A DNA stretch of 64,000 bases from an uncultured Pseudomonadales bacterium (GTDB lineage: Bacteria; Pseudomonadota; Gammaproteobacteria; Pseudomonadales; Porticoccaceae), in NCBI GenBank assembly GCA_943788445.1, contig CALSQH010000001.1, forward strand, positions 1-64,000, read 5' to 3'. Position numbers and translations under genes: made by a program. The notes beneath the pieces were generated by a model. It was not told the origin of the DNA. It made no database searches and saw only the letters and a list, made by a program, of their open reading frames with translations. This document shows, one piece after another, positions 9,780-18,603 of the stretch. The first letter of the stretch is position 1, and every line of letters starts with the position of its first letter.

Positions 9780-9826
9780 TTGAGTATCCTTGAGGCTGTT
9801 AAATAGAAGCCATTAATTAAAGGTTG

Positions 9827-10096
9827 TTAAATATCCGATGGAAGAGGTACCGGAAAGTCTTCGGAGATCTCTTCACTAGGTTTAAAATCGTCGGCTTTAA
9901 AGTCGCTGGGAATTTCAGCTTCCTCTGCGGGCTGATTTGATTGTGCTTGGTTTGTGGGCGTTTCTTGCACGCTGTCTTCTTCAGTCTCAGGTTTATCCGC
10001 TGACCACAGAGGTGCTGAAAATACCATGCTCGCTATCAGGGCCAGAGCAGTACAAAAGCGGAAAAACTTGTCTGTCATTTGAGCGCTGCCGGTCAT
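9827..10096 (-). CDS. Small secreted acidic protein, unknown function
   Basis: Signal peptide, then Glu/Pro/Asp-rich tail; ATGA-type overlap with the upstream PEGA gene. Confidence 0.55.
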   Translation of the reverse strand: MTGSAQMTDKFFRFCTALALIASMVFSAPLWSADKPETEEDSVQETPTNQAQSNQPAEEAEIPSDFKADDFKPSEEISEDFPVPLPSDI

Positions 10097-12171
10097 AGGT
10101 CACTCCCAGATTTGTCTACATAACGGGCGATTCTAAAGCCCAGATCAATACGTCCATCGTTGCCAGAGTCGCGATAGCTGAGGCGCAATTCGGTGCGTGA
10201 GGCGAGAGCCCAGCTGGCACCGCGAATAGCATGTTTAGTCCCCTGTTGTGGGCCGCGCGGATCCAGTTCTGGTTCGCCGCGCTGTGGGCGTATATCAAAA
10301 TAGTCATTAACCCATTCAGCGACATTGCCACTCATATCATAGAGTCCTTTGCTGTTCGGTTTAAAACTGCCGACAACTGCGGATACTGGATACTGATCAT
10401 TATAGTTGGGCAGTGTGAAGGTGATAAAGCCACTGGCGCTTTGGTCCGCATAGTTGTCGGTGACTTCTAGGGGCGGGTAGAGGTCGTTGCTCCAGGGGAA
10501 GATGTGACTTTTTGATTGCAGGTCAATTTTCGCTGCCCAGGCCCATTCTGCTTCGGTGGGAAGCCTGTAGCCGTGGGCGTCCCAGTTAAAGCTGAGGATG
10601 CGTCCCTGTTCAACATTATAGAACGCTGGCAAGCCGTCTTTGCGGCTCAGCCAGTTGCAGAATAGTGCGGCATTTTCCCAGCTTACCTTGGCGACCGGCT
10701 GATCGTTCATGCCCAGCGTTTGGCCTTTGATTGCTGTGGAGCTGTGCTCTTCCTTCCAGCGTTTGTATTGGGCGTTGGTGGTTTCATGGGTGGCGAGGTA
10801 AAAGGGTCGCTGCAGGGCCACTGATCGCTCGGCTTCATTGGCGCGTCTACCGGGCTGGCGGCGGGGTGCGCCGAGCATAAAGGCTGATTGTGGGTTGGGG
10901 CGGAATAGTTTTAGATTGATACCCACTGAGCTTTTCGCTGCTGCCGGGCGCGATGCCCAGTAAGCCTGTTGGAGCGTGAGTAATTTAACGCTCAGGGCCT
11001 GCTGATGGCCGGGTCTGGGTGTGACGGTCATCGACTTGGTTTCATAGCCAGATTTTTCAATGCTGATATTGTGTGGCTTGGCATTTAGCGACAGGGTTTG
11101 GCTGCCGCGCCCCTGATTGTTGCCATCTACTTTAATGGTTGCATCTGCGGGACTTACGGTTAGCCGCACGGTGCCTATATTAGGTGTTAGGTCGACGCCT
11201 AGGTCGGCTTGCTGTTGCGGTTTTACCGAGACCGACCGGCTGGCTTTTAGATAGCCTTCAAGAAACAAGTCGACGCTGTGCTTTTTAAACGGTGCCACAT
11301 CGACCACCAAGGGCGTGATGCCGGCAAATTTTTTGTCAATGGTGATACTGGCGCCCGCCGGTGAGCTGTTGATGGCTATACGGCCATCTGCGACGATCAT
11401 TTCAATCAGTGGATACTCAGTTTTAGTGCCTGCTTTGACTGTTACCTGCTGTTGCAGGGTTTTGTAGCCCGTCGCCTTTAAGGTTAGCTGGCTGCCGGTT
11501 TCCAAGACTTCCGCTGTGATGGGTGTTTGACCTATCAGGCGATCATCTATAAACAGTTCAGCGCCAGCGGGAACGGATATGAAATCAATATGCCCCCAGG
11601 CCGGTTGCAGTGAAATATCTATAGCCTGAGTTTTGCCAAGTCCTTGGATATCCACTTCTTGCCGCAAGCTGAAGTAGCGGTATTTTCTAAATTCGAGACT
11701 GTGGGCGCCGCGGCTAATGCCCTCTAAGGTGCCCGGCGCTGTGCCGGTTAGCTGGTCGTCGATTAATACCTGTATGTCATTGAGACTGGCATTGATCAGC
11801 AGGTTGCCCGGCAGTGGCTGTAGGTCGATGTCGATCTCTTGGGTGGCCTGATCAGTTACCTGTATGGTTTTGCTGAGTGGGTAATATCCTGGGGCTTGCG
11901 CATTGAGCTGATGTTCGCCGCTGAGCAATAGATAGTTATCACCTATATGAAATGCTAGGCCGCTGATATCGACTACGGCAGTGGTGGGGTCGAGACGCAG
12001 AATGATGGCGCGTGCGGTAAACAAGAAAATGAGAATCACCACGGCGATCAGGGTGAACGCAGTGGTAAACAACATTGCGCCAGAGGGCCTAGTACTACGC
12101 TTTTTCGCTTGGCTTTTCAGCGGCGTAAAGTCGGTTGCAGTCAGTGGTGGGGTGTTGTGTTTATCGACCAT
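10093..12171 (-). CDS. Membrane-anchored PEGA-repeat protein with C-terminal FGE/SUMF1-like domain
   Basis: N-terminal TM; multiple PEGA-like repeats (SVPAGAELFIDDRLIGQTPITAEVL, SSPAGASITIDKKFAGITPLVVDV, VSPADATIKVDGNNQGRG); C-terminal YRLPTEAEWAWAA...GLYDMSGNVAEWVND...IRGASW...LGFRIAR. Confidence 0.88.
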   Translation of the reverse strand: MVDKHNTPPLTATDFTPLKSQAKKRSTRPSGAMLFTTAFTLIAVVILIFLFTARAIILRLDPTTAVVDISGLAFHIGDNYLLLSGEHQLNAQAPGYYPLSKTIQVTDQATQEIDIDLQPLPGNLLINASLNDIQVLIDDQLTGTAPGTLEGISRGAHSLEFRKYRYFSLRQEVDIQGLGKTQAIDISLQPAWGHIDFISVPAGAELFIDDRLIGQTPITAEVLETGSQLTLKATGYKTLQQQVTVKAGTKTEYPLIEMIVADGRIAINSSPAGASITIDKKFAGITPLVVDVAPFKKHSVDLFLEGYLKASRSVSVKPQQQADLGVDLTPNIGTVRLTVSPADATIKVDGNNQGRGSQTLSLNAKPHNISIEKSGYETKSMTVTPRPGHQQALSVKLLTLQQAYWASRPAAAKSSVGINLKLFRPNPQSAFMLGAPRRQPGRRANEAERSVALQRPFYLATHETTNAQYKRWKEEHSSTAIKGQTLGMNDQPVAKVSWENAALFCNWLSRKDGLPAFYNVEQGRILSFNWDAHGYRLPTEAEWAWAAKIDLQSKSHIFPWSNDLYPPLEVTDNYADQSASGFITFTLPNYNDQYPVSAVVGSFKPNSKGLYDMSGNVAEWVNDYFDIRPQRGEPELDPRGPQQGTKHAIRGASWALASRTELRLSYRDSGNDGRIDLGFRIARYVDKSGSDL

Positions 12172-12359
12172 AATCTTCTAATTGTATTTTTGACTTCTGG
12201 TGTTGGTTGAGGCTTGCGTGATATCAGTATGGCCCCAGATTCCCTTTGATGTGTGTTTTTATGCTTTTCTGTATTTTTTGATGATAGTTGTTTGACTTTA
12301 AATCGTGCTGTTAGTTATTTTTTAGCGGTCTATTTACTCGTCAGTATGGGATCTAGTCG

Positions 12360-13820
12360 TTAAATAGCTTCATTGCAGCTAATGGTAATGGGTGTATCGA
12401 AGCCCTTGTCGGTCAGCGTGAATTCAATGCGTACATCGCGAAAGCCGCTTCTTGTGCCGGCGACTATATAGCGGCCGGGCTTTAACGCGACTGAGGTTTT
12501 ATAAAAGGTACCCAGTCGCGCTACTCTAAATAATATTACATCGGTGTTGCTATCCGATGTTAGGGCGACTTCTAAGGGTATCTGGGAGGTTTTGATAATA
12601 TGTTTAAGGCTTGCGATCTGTTCGTTTAATACTGGGCCGGGGGTGGCGATTCCCTCGGCATCTTGGAGTGCTTGTCGAGCTTTTTTAAGCTGGCTGCTGG
12701 CCGCGAGTGATAAGGGGTCGTCAATCATCGCTTTGATACGACTGTCGAGATCGGCGCGCACGCTCACCGGTATTTGCTTTACTTTGACATCGGTCAGGGT
12801 TGCGTCTGTCAGTAATAGCTTTTGGTAGACAGATTTTGCCTGATGCCATTTTTCCTGCTTTTCAAAGTCCGCTGCTCTGGCCATATTACGGGTTACCCAG
12901 AGTTGCGAGCGACGGGTCTCTAGCTGTGCCAGTGCCTGCTTAACGGCGGCGTGATTGGCATACACAGTGCCGGCGCGGTTAAATGCGGCGCTGGCCTGTT
13001 CAAAGTTGTTGTTGTCGAGGGCGCTAAAGCCATCGCCCATATGGCTACGGAAGCGTTGTTCGGTGATTTTTTGACGCGTTTTAGCCAGTGCGGCGGCGGC
13101 TTTTTTATGTTCTGGATCCAATTTGGCAGCCTGGGTAAAGGCTTTTTTAGCCGCGCTAAGCTGACTCAGTGAGCTGAATTTGTCACCCTGCTGCATAGCC
13201 TCGATAACCTGCGGCAAGCGGGCAACGCGCTGACTGAGCTGTTGAATGTTTTTGTTCTCTGGTGCCATGGCGCTGGCCAGTTCAATGGCGCTGGTGGCGG
13301 TGCTTAAGATAAGCCCTTCGACGGCCTTGCCAGTATCGCTAATAGCCTTTTCGAGAATAGATTTGCCGCTGGTTTCTAGGGTGCTGAGTCCGTCGAGGGC
13401 ACTCTGATAACTGGCAACAGATTCAGCGTATTCGCCGTAGTGATACTGTTGGTCTCCGCGTTCTATCTGCAACATTGCCTGTTTAAATTCAAATTCCCCC
13501 CACAGCTCGACGCGCTTTTCTTGCAGGCGATCACGATGGGCAATAATCTCGGCTAAAAGACTCTGCGCGTCCTGCCGATATTTGGTTTTTTCCGCAGCTG
13601 TGGAGGGACTTACGACGTTGGCGGAGGGGCTGGGAGCTCTGTTTTCAGACTCTGATGAGTAGTTAACCCAGGGTTCGGTCACTGAGTTGGGGAGGATGAA
13701 AATAACCGCGCTGGCTAATAGGATGAGTAGGGTGACGGCAATTTTTTGCATGCCTAGTTGTCGTCCAGCTCCAGTTTTGGAGGGGCTCTGAATATGAGTG
13801 TTGGGGGGCAAGGTATCCAT
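12360..13820 (-). CDS. TPR/coiled-coil-type membrane-anchored protein
   Basis: N-terminal TM (IAVTLLILLASAVIFILPNSV); repeated helical units (KAFTQAAKLDPEHKKAAAALAKT, QASAAFNRAGTVYANHAAVKQALAQL). Confidence 0.65.
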   Translation of the reverse strand: MDTLPPNTHIQSPSKTGAGRQLGMQKIAVTLLILLASAVIFILPNSVTEPWVNYSSESENRAPSPSANVVSPSTAAEKTKYRQDAQSLLAEIIAHRDRLQEKRVELWGEFEFKQAMLQIERGDQQYHYGEYAESVASYQSALDGLSTLETSGKSILEKAISDTGKAVEGLILSTATSAIELASAMAPENKNIQQLSQRVARLPQVIEAMQQGDKFSSLSQLSAAKKAFTQAAKLDPEHKKAAAALAKTRQKITEQRFRSHMGDGFSALDNNNFEQASAAFNRAGTVYANHAAVKQALAQLETRRSQLWVTRNMARAADFEKQEKWHQAKSVYQKLLLTDATLTDVKVKQIPVSVRADLDSRIKAMIDDPLSLAASSQLKKARQALQDAEGIATPGPVLNEQIASLKHIIKTSQIPLEVALTSDSNTDVILFRVARLGTFYKTSVALKPGRYIVAGTRSGFRDVRIEFTLTDKGFDTPITISCNEAI

Positions 13821-13823
13821 GAG

Positions 13824-15092
13824 TTAGGGTGTGGTGCGTTCCTGTTCATAAATCTTGCCCAACAGTTCTTGCCACTGTTGATACTGTGCCTGAACGGTGC
13901 CGGTGAGGGTGACGGTGCGATCTTCGAGTTCGATAACCTGAGGGGCGATTTCGGCTTCTAAAGAGGAGCCCATTTCGGCCACCGATTCATTAAATTCTGA
14001 GGCCTTTTGTTTTTTATCGAGACCGGATTTGAGCACAAAACCTCCAACCGCTGCAGTTGCCGTGCCGGCGTCATCTGCCATGCTAGTCCGTGCCTGCGAG
14101 CGACCATAGATACCGGCTAGAATGGCACCAATACCGGCAATGATTTGTTTGTTGCCCTGGGTGTTAAGCTGCCGTGCCTTGACCACGGAGTCGTACGATG
14201 AGCGACGAAAATCCTGATAGGCAAGGTGCATCTGCTGAGAGAAGCCGTCGTAATAATCTTGCATGGTGTCGACATAGAGGTAGTCGCGCTCGCGTATTTT
14301 TCGCACGCGGATAAGAATGCTGTCATTCTCGGCGGGCAGTCGTGAGATGCGCAAAATACCTTTGCGGTCTTGGTCTATATAGTTGTCGAAGGCTTCTGGC
14401 GAGAATTTTTTCGCAAATCGCAGTTCTGAGATGGTACGCAGCTCTTCGGCGTTTTGATCGGTGATTTTTTCTCGGTAGTCGAGCAGGTCATTGGCGATGC
14501 GGATAAACAGATTTTGGAACGGGTCGCCGAGGCTTTTTAAGCGCCTGTCGTAGGCGTACTTGCCAGTGGTCTGTTTGTAGCGTTGCTTAAACCATTTTTT
14601 GCCGCTGCTATCTATTACGTTAATCTCTAGATCCATGGTTTCGCCGTCGGATTGAAATATGGTGCCGGTGATATACAGGTCCATAATCACATCGCTGTTT
14701 GGCGTGACCCGAATGGCTCCCCAAGCACCGCTCTTTTCCATGACTTTACCCAGTTGATTGGAGAAATAAATCGCCTCTGCATAGCGAACTTCAGGAAATA
14801 CTGTGTCGTTTTCATCGGTCAGGTAAAGACCGTCATTGAGGGTGGGGATGCCGACATCTAAAAGTGCCTCGGCGGCGAAGGATCGCGACGGTGTGTTGAG
14901 TGTTAAGGTGGTTGATGATGTGACTTTATCGACGGCAGCTAGGGCCTTGCTGGCATTTAGAGAAATAACGCAGAGGACTAGGCTGAGTACTAAAAACGCA
15001 ATTTGTTTCAGCGCTAAGTTCTTTATTAAGCTCTCGGCCACAATAGCATCTATTGTTTTGGCGGGCCTTCGCTGTGTCTTATTAATGCTCAT
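13824..15092 (-). CDS. Secreted/envelope protein of unknown function
   Basis: Signal-anchor (IAFLVLSLVLCVISLNASKALA) and alpha/beta region reminiscent of CsgG/LpoB-like envelope proteins, but no decisive motif. Confidence 0.55.
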   Translation of the reverse strand: MSINKTQRRPAKTIDAIVAESLIKNLALKQIAFLVLSLVLCVISLNASKALAAVDKVTSSTTLTLNTPSRSFAAEALLDVGIPTLNDGLYLTDENDTVFPEVRYAEAIYFSNQLGKVMEKSGAWGAIRVTPNSDVIMDLYITGTIFQSDGETMDLEINVIDSSGKKWFKQRYKQTTGKYAYDRRLKSLGDPFQNLFIRIANDLLDYREKITDQNAEELRTISELRFAKKFSPEAFDNYIDQDRKGILRISRLPAENDSILIRVRKIRERDYLYVDTMQDYYDGFSQQMHLAYQDFRRSSYDSVVKARQLNTQGNKQIIAGIGAILAGIYGRSQARTSMADDAGTATAAVGGFVLKSGLDKKQKASEFNESVAEMGSSLEAEIAPQVIELEDRTVTLTGTVQAQYQQWQELLGKIYEQERTTP

Positions 15093-15119
15093 AGTCGATA
15101 ATTCCATTCTAACTTCACC

Positions 15120-15908
15120 CTAACTCTGGTTCTTTATACGGCGGTATTCATCCCAGAGTTTTTCTCTGAGGATGGGGTCGCGCTCTTTGAGAGCTGCATC
15201 ACGAATTTGTCGCAAGACAATATCATCGCCCTGACCATCATCAATATCGTCGGGGATAGGAATAATGTCGCCGATTTCTTGTTCCGCAGCAGAAGCACTT
15301 GCGGCCTGCTCAGCTGCTGATTCACCGCCAGCGGCTCCTGGGGGCGCGCCTTCAGCCGCTCGCTGTTCTATGCTGGCGCTGCCTTGGGCTGCGCCACTGT
15401 CACCCTCTTCAAACAGCGGTTCATCGCTGTCAATACCACCACTGGTGCCGGTGGGGCTGAGTATATCTATGCCGTCTGAACCGCTGCCCTCGCCCATAAC
15501 GGTCTCATCAAAATCTTCCAAGGATTCGTCGAGTGCTTGATCTAAACCTTCAATGGATTCCCCGCCCTCGCCAGAGGAACTTTCGGTGCCACTTTCGGTG
15601 CCACTACCACTCTCATCACTGCTCTGATCACTACCAGCACTGCCACCACCTCCACTGGGTGGTGTGCTGCCGCCTGGATCCCCTCCTGGATTTGGTGCTC
15701 CCCCTCCCGGACTTGGTACTCCCCCTCCTGGACTTGGTGAACCTGATGAGCCTGAGGGTAGCGATGAGCTCGAACCGTTATTGGTCGGTGATGGCATCGA
15801 ACAGGCGTACAGGGTTAAAATTAAAGCGATGGTAAGCCCCACAACAATTGGCCGCTTTGGCTCAGCGGTGGGTTCTATTTTAGGTTTTTTATACGTCATT
15901 TTTATCAT
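15120..15908 (-). CDS. Gly/Ser/Pro-rich lipoprotein with charged C-terminal helix
   Basis: Lipobox-like (ILTLYAC) then low-complexity GS/PG region; C-terminal DDIVLRQIRDAALKERDPILREKLWDEYRRIKN; ATG at 15908 preferred because the longer ORF overlaps the upstream gene. Confidence 0.65.
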   Translation of the reverse strand: MIKMTYKKPKIEPTAEPKRPIVVGLTIALILTLYACSMPSPTNNGSSSSLPSGSSGSPSPGGGVPSPGGGAPNPGGDPGGSTPPSGGGGSAGSDQSSDESGSGTESGTESSSGEGGESIEGLDQALDESLEDFDETVMGEGSGSDGIDILSPTGTSGGIDSDEPLFEEGDSGAAQGSASIEQRAAEGAPPGAAGGESAAEQAASASAAEQEIGDIIPIPDDIDDGQGDDIVLRQIRDAALKERDPILREKLWDEYRRIKNQS

Positions 15909-15921
15909 CACTTTTGTTTGA

Positions 15922-17148
15922 TTATCCCGGTGTTTTATTGGTTGAATAGGGATATACAATACTGCTCTCGGTAGTTTCCCCATCGACTAGCTTGGGTCTA
16001 AATCGCTTGCCGCGTATATCTTTGTATATTGCACGGATATCATTTTTACTCATTTCTTTCGGTGGGTTAATGATTTCCATTTTCCCCGCCACGCCGTTTG
16101 CAGATATATTCATTGATACCTGCAGATCATGTTCTGTCTCACTCTTGATGCGCTTTTCCCCAAGAGCGGTAAATTTAATTACGCTGGCTTCACCAAACAG
16201 GCTGTCCCGCAACTGCTCGGGTTGGGTACTCGTCTCCAATGAGTCGTAGGCGAGTTTATAGACTTTACTGGCTGACATGCGCTGGCCAAACACTAGGTAC
16301 CAGTCCCCCAACTCTGCGATAGCGAGGGCTTTATCGGCGTCACTGCTATTTTCCTGTTGCTCTAGGGATTCAACGACCTTTTCCAGGGCGACCTTACCGC
16401 GCCGAAAGTGCTGGTGAGAGGTGCTGTCGCGACTTTGTTTGCTGGAACCGCTATTGATGGTTAAGCCAGATTCAGAGGGTTCGCCATAGAGTTTAATATG
16501 GTTGGCAATAAAGTAATGCAGGTGGCTTATTTTGCGATAACGAGATGCCGCATCTGGGTCGTCAATGGGTACATTTGCATCGAGTATTTTATTCATTCGA
16601 TCACCGAGGCGCTCGGATATGACTAAATTTTGGTAGCCGCCATTGCGTGTTCTCTCTTGATAAGTGTCCATATACCAGTCGATAAGTTCATCGAGCACAG
16701 GCAGCATGCGTGGATCTTTTTCCCCATAGGCTTGGGAATTAATCTCATAGAGATTTTCCAGCGCATCTTGGGATTCTTTCCAGTTGCCGAGGAAACTCTC
16801 GGTCTCTGCTATAGAGAGTAGGTAGGGTGTTTGAGAGAGGCTGTTAAGGCCATAGTTAACTCTCTCAATCTGCATTCCGCGCTGATAGGCGCGGCGGGCA
16901 CGTTCATATTCACGCTTTGTGAAATGTGATTTTCCGAGACCAAAATAAAGGTCGGAGAGCTCTACAGAATAGGCGCTGCGGTCGGCTTCTGCGGTTTCAA
17001 TCGCATCTAGGTAATCTGTTACCGGATCGCTTTCTACAATATCTAGTGAGCTTGACTGGGCGATGCTCAGGGAACATAGGGTTGCACAGATAAGGGTAGA
17101 GATTATCTGTAAAGATCTATATTTGATCGCTCTGCTGTAACAATTCAT
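15922..17148 (-). CDS. TPR protein with TonB-C-like C-terminus
   Basis: Start at ATG 17148 with upstream GGGAG; signal peptide; TPR-like repeats; C-terminal IINPPKEMSKNDIRAIYKDIRGKRFRPKLVDGETTESSIVYPY. Confidence 0.65.
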   Translation of the reverse strand: MNCYSRAIKYRSLQIISTLICATLCSLSIAQSSSLDIVESDPVTDYLDAIETAEADRSAYSVELSDLYFGLGKSHFTKREYERARRAYQRGMQIERVNYGLNSLSQTPYLLSIAETESFLGNWKESQDALENLYEINSQAYGEKDPRMLPVLDELIDWYMDTYQERTRNGGYQNLVISERLGDRMNKILDANVPIDDPDAASRYRKISHLHYFIANHIKLYGEPSESGLTINSGSSKQSRDSTSHQHFRRGKVALEKVVESLEQQENSSDADKALAIAELGDWYLVFGQRMSASKVYKLAYDSLETSTQPEQLRDSLFGEASVIKFTALGEKRIKSETEHDLQVSMNISANGVAGKMEIINPPKEMSKNDIRAIYKDIRGKRFRPKLVDGETTESSIVYPYSTNKTPG

Positions 17149-17397
17149 TTTGAGCTCCCGATTTGCTTTAAAAATTAGAGTAGGCATATCCCAGCCGGTT
17201 CCATTGCGGGTAATTTTCAAAGCAGATTTAGTGTCTTTTTGTATACTGGCTTCGGCCACAGGGCATAGTTAGAATTATATTTTAGCTGCCAGTGTTCTGT
17301 TATTGTTTCGCGTTTACATATAGTTTATACCCTGATGGGTAAGATTCCATTGTATTGAAAAGTTTTTTTTCAGCTGATTAATAAGAGAGGAGGGGCG

Positions 17398-18603
17398 GTG
17401 AATAAACCACTAAATAAACCACTAGAAGGATTGAGAGTCATTGAGTTGGGGCAACTTTTGGCAGGCCCTTTTGCTGGCTGCATGCTGGGTTATTTTGGTG
17501 CTGAAGTCATCAAGGTTGAGCCGCCGGGTGGCGATCCGATTCGCAACTGGCGCGAAGTTAAAGAGGGCACCTCGCTGTGGTGGCGGAGTCTGGCGCGCAA
17601 TAAAAAATGTATTTCTCTCGACCTTAAAACCCCCGAGGGACGTGATCTGGTTAAGCAGTTACTAAAAACCGCTGATATCGTGGTGGAAAATTTCCGCCCC
17701 GGTGTTCTTGAGGGATGGGGTTTGGATCCAGAATCCCTGCGAGCGGATAATCCGGATCTTATTTATGCGCGAATTTCCGGCTATGGTCAGACTGGTCCCT
17801 ATTCAGAGAAAGCCGGCTTTGCCTCAGTTTGCGAGGCGATTAGTGGTTTTCGCTACGTCAATGGTTATCCGGATCAGGCACCGGTAAGGCCGAATTTGAG
17901 TTTGGGCGATACTATTTCTGGCCTGCATGCGGTGTTGGGTATATTGATGGCACTGCGCTCCAGAGATCGCGGTGATGGCGGGCAGGTTGTCGATGTGGCG
18001 CTGTACGAGTCGATGTTTAATCTACTCGAGGCGGTAGTGCCTGAATACGATGGTGCCGATGTCATCCGTCAGCCCTCGGGAACGACGGTGACAGGAATTG
18101 TGCCGACCAATACCTATAGATGTGCAGATGATAAATATCTGGTTATCGGCGGCAATGGCGATTCAATCTTTGTGCGACTGATGACGGCTGTGGGTCGTGG
18201 CGATATGGCGGAGGATAGTAAATATGCTAGCAATGCTCAGCGGGTGGTGCATGAAGCGGAAATTGATCAGCTGTTAAGTCGCTGGTGTGCCACTCAGTCT
18301 CTGGCCGCGGCTATTGATATTCTCGAGAAGCACCGAGTTCCCTGCGGTCCAGTTTACAGTGTTGCCGATATGATGGGCGACGAGCACTTTAAACAGCGCG
18401 GTCTATTCGAACAGGTGGAGATCAATGGTCAGCCGCTAAAAATACCGGCGATTATGCCTAAGTTGGCCAATACTCCGGGAACTACCGATTGGCCCGGCCC
18501 TGAGATTGGTAGTCATACCGATGAGATATTACAGGACCTGGGTCTGGATACGGATCAAATAGCCTATTTGAAGAGCACTGGGGTTGTTGCCGACAGTGAT
18601 TAA
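17398..18603 (+). CDS. CaiB/BaiF family CoA-transferase
   Basis: Family signature (GLRVIELGQLLAGPFAGCMLGYFGAEVIKVEPPGGDPIRNWR...DIVVENFRPGVLEGWGLD); GTG start after a GAGGAGG Shine-Dalgarno. Confidence 0.93.
   Translation: MNKPLNKPLEGLRVIELGQLLAGPFAGCMLGYFGAEVIKVEPPGGDPIRNWREVKEGTSLWWRSLARNKKCISLDLKTPEGRDLVKQLLKTADIVVENFRPGVLEGWGLDPESLRADNPDLIYARISGYGQTGPYSEKAGFASVCEAISGFRYVNGYPDQAPVRPNLSLGDTISGLHAVLGILMALRSRDRGDGGQVVDVALYESMFNLLEAVVPEYDGADVIRQPSGTTVTGIVPTNTYRCADDKYLVIGGNGDSIFVRLMTAVGRGDMAEDSKYASNAQRVVHEAEIDQLLSRWCATQSLAAAIDILEKHRVPCGPVYSVADMMGDEHFKQRGLFEQVEINGQPLKIPAIMPKLANTPGTTDWPGPEIGSHTDEILQDLGLDTDQIAYLKSTGVVADSD

Noticed and set aside
10093-12171. FGE/C-type-lectin-like domain as the target of a diversity-generating retroelement
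   Set aside because: No reverse transcriptase ORF and no template/variable repeat pair were seen in the window.
15583-15745. Short repeats as a CRISPR array
   Set aside because: Repeats are coding, imperfect and adjacent with no unique spacers; they encode Gly/Ser/Pro-rich protein sequence.
2925-17148. Cluster as a Zorya-type defence system or a MoxR-VWA chaperone operon
   Set aside because: There is a MotA-like protein, but no MotB/OmpA-type ZorB, no helicase or nuclease genes, and no MoxR AAA+ ATPase. The remaining genes are envelope proteins.
17398-17421. 12-bp direct repeat AATAAACCACTA at the CoA-transferase start as a regulatory operator
   Set aside because: It is in-frame coding (NKPLNKPLE) after a good Shine-Dalgarno; most simply a small coding duplication.
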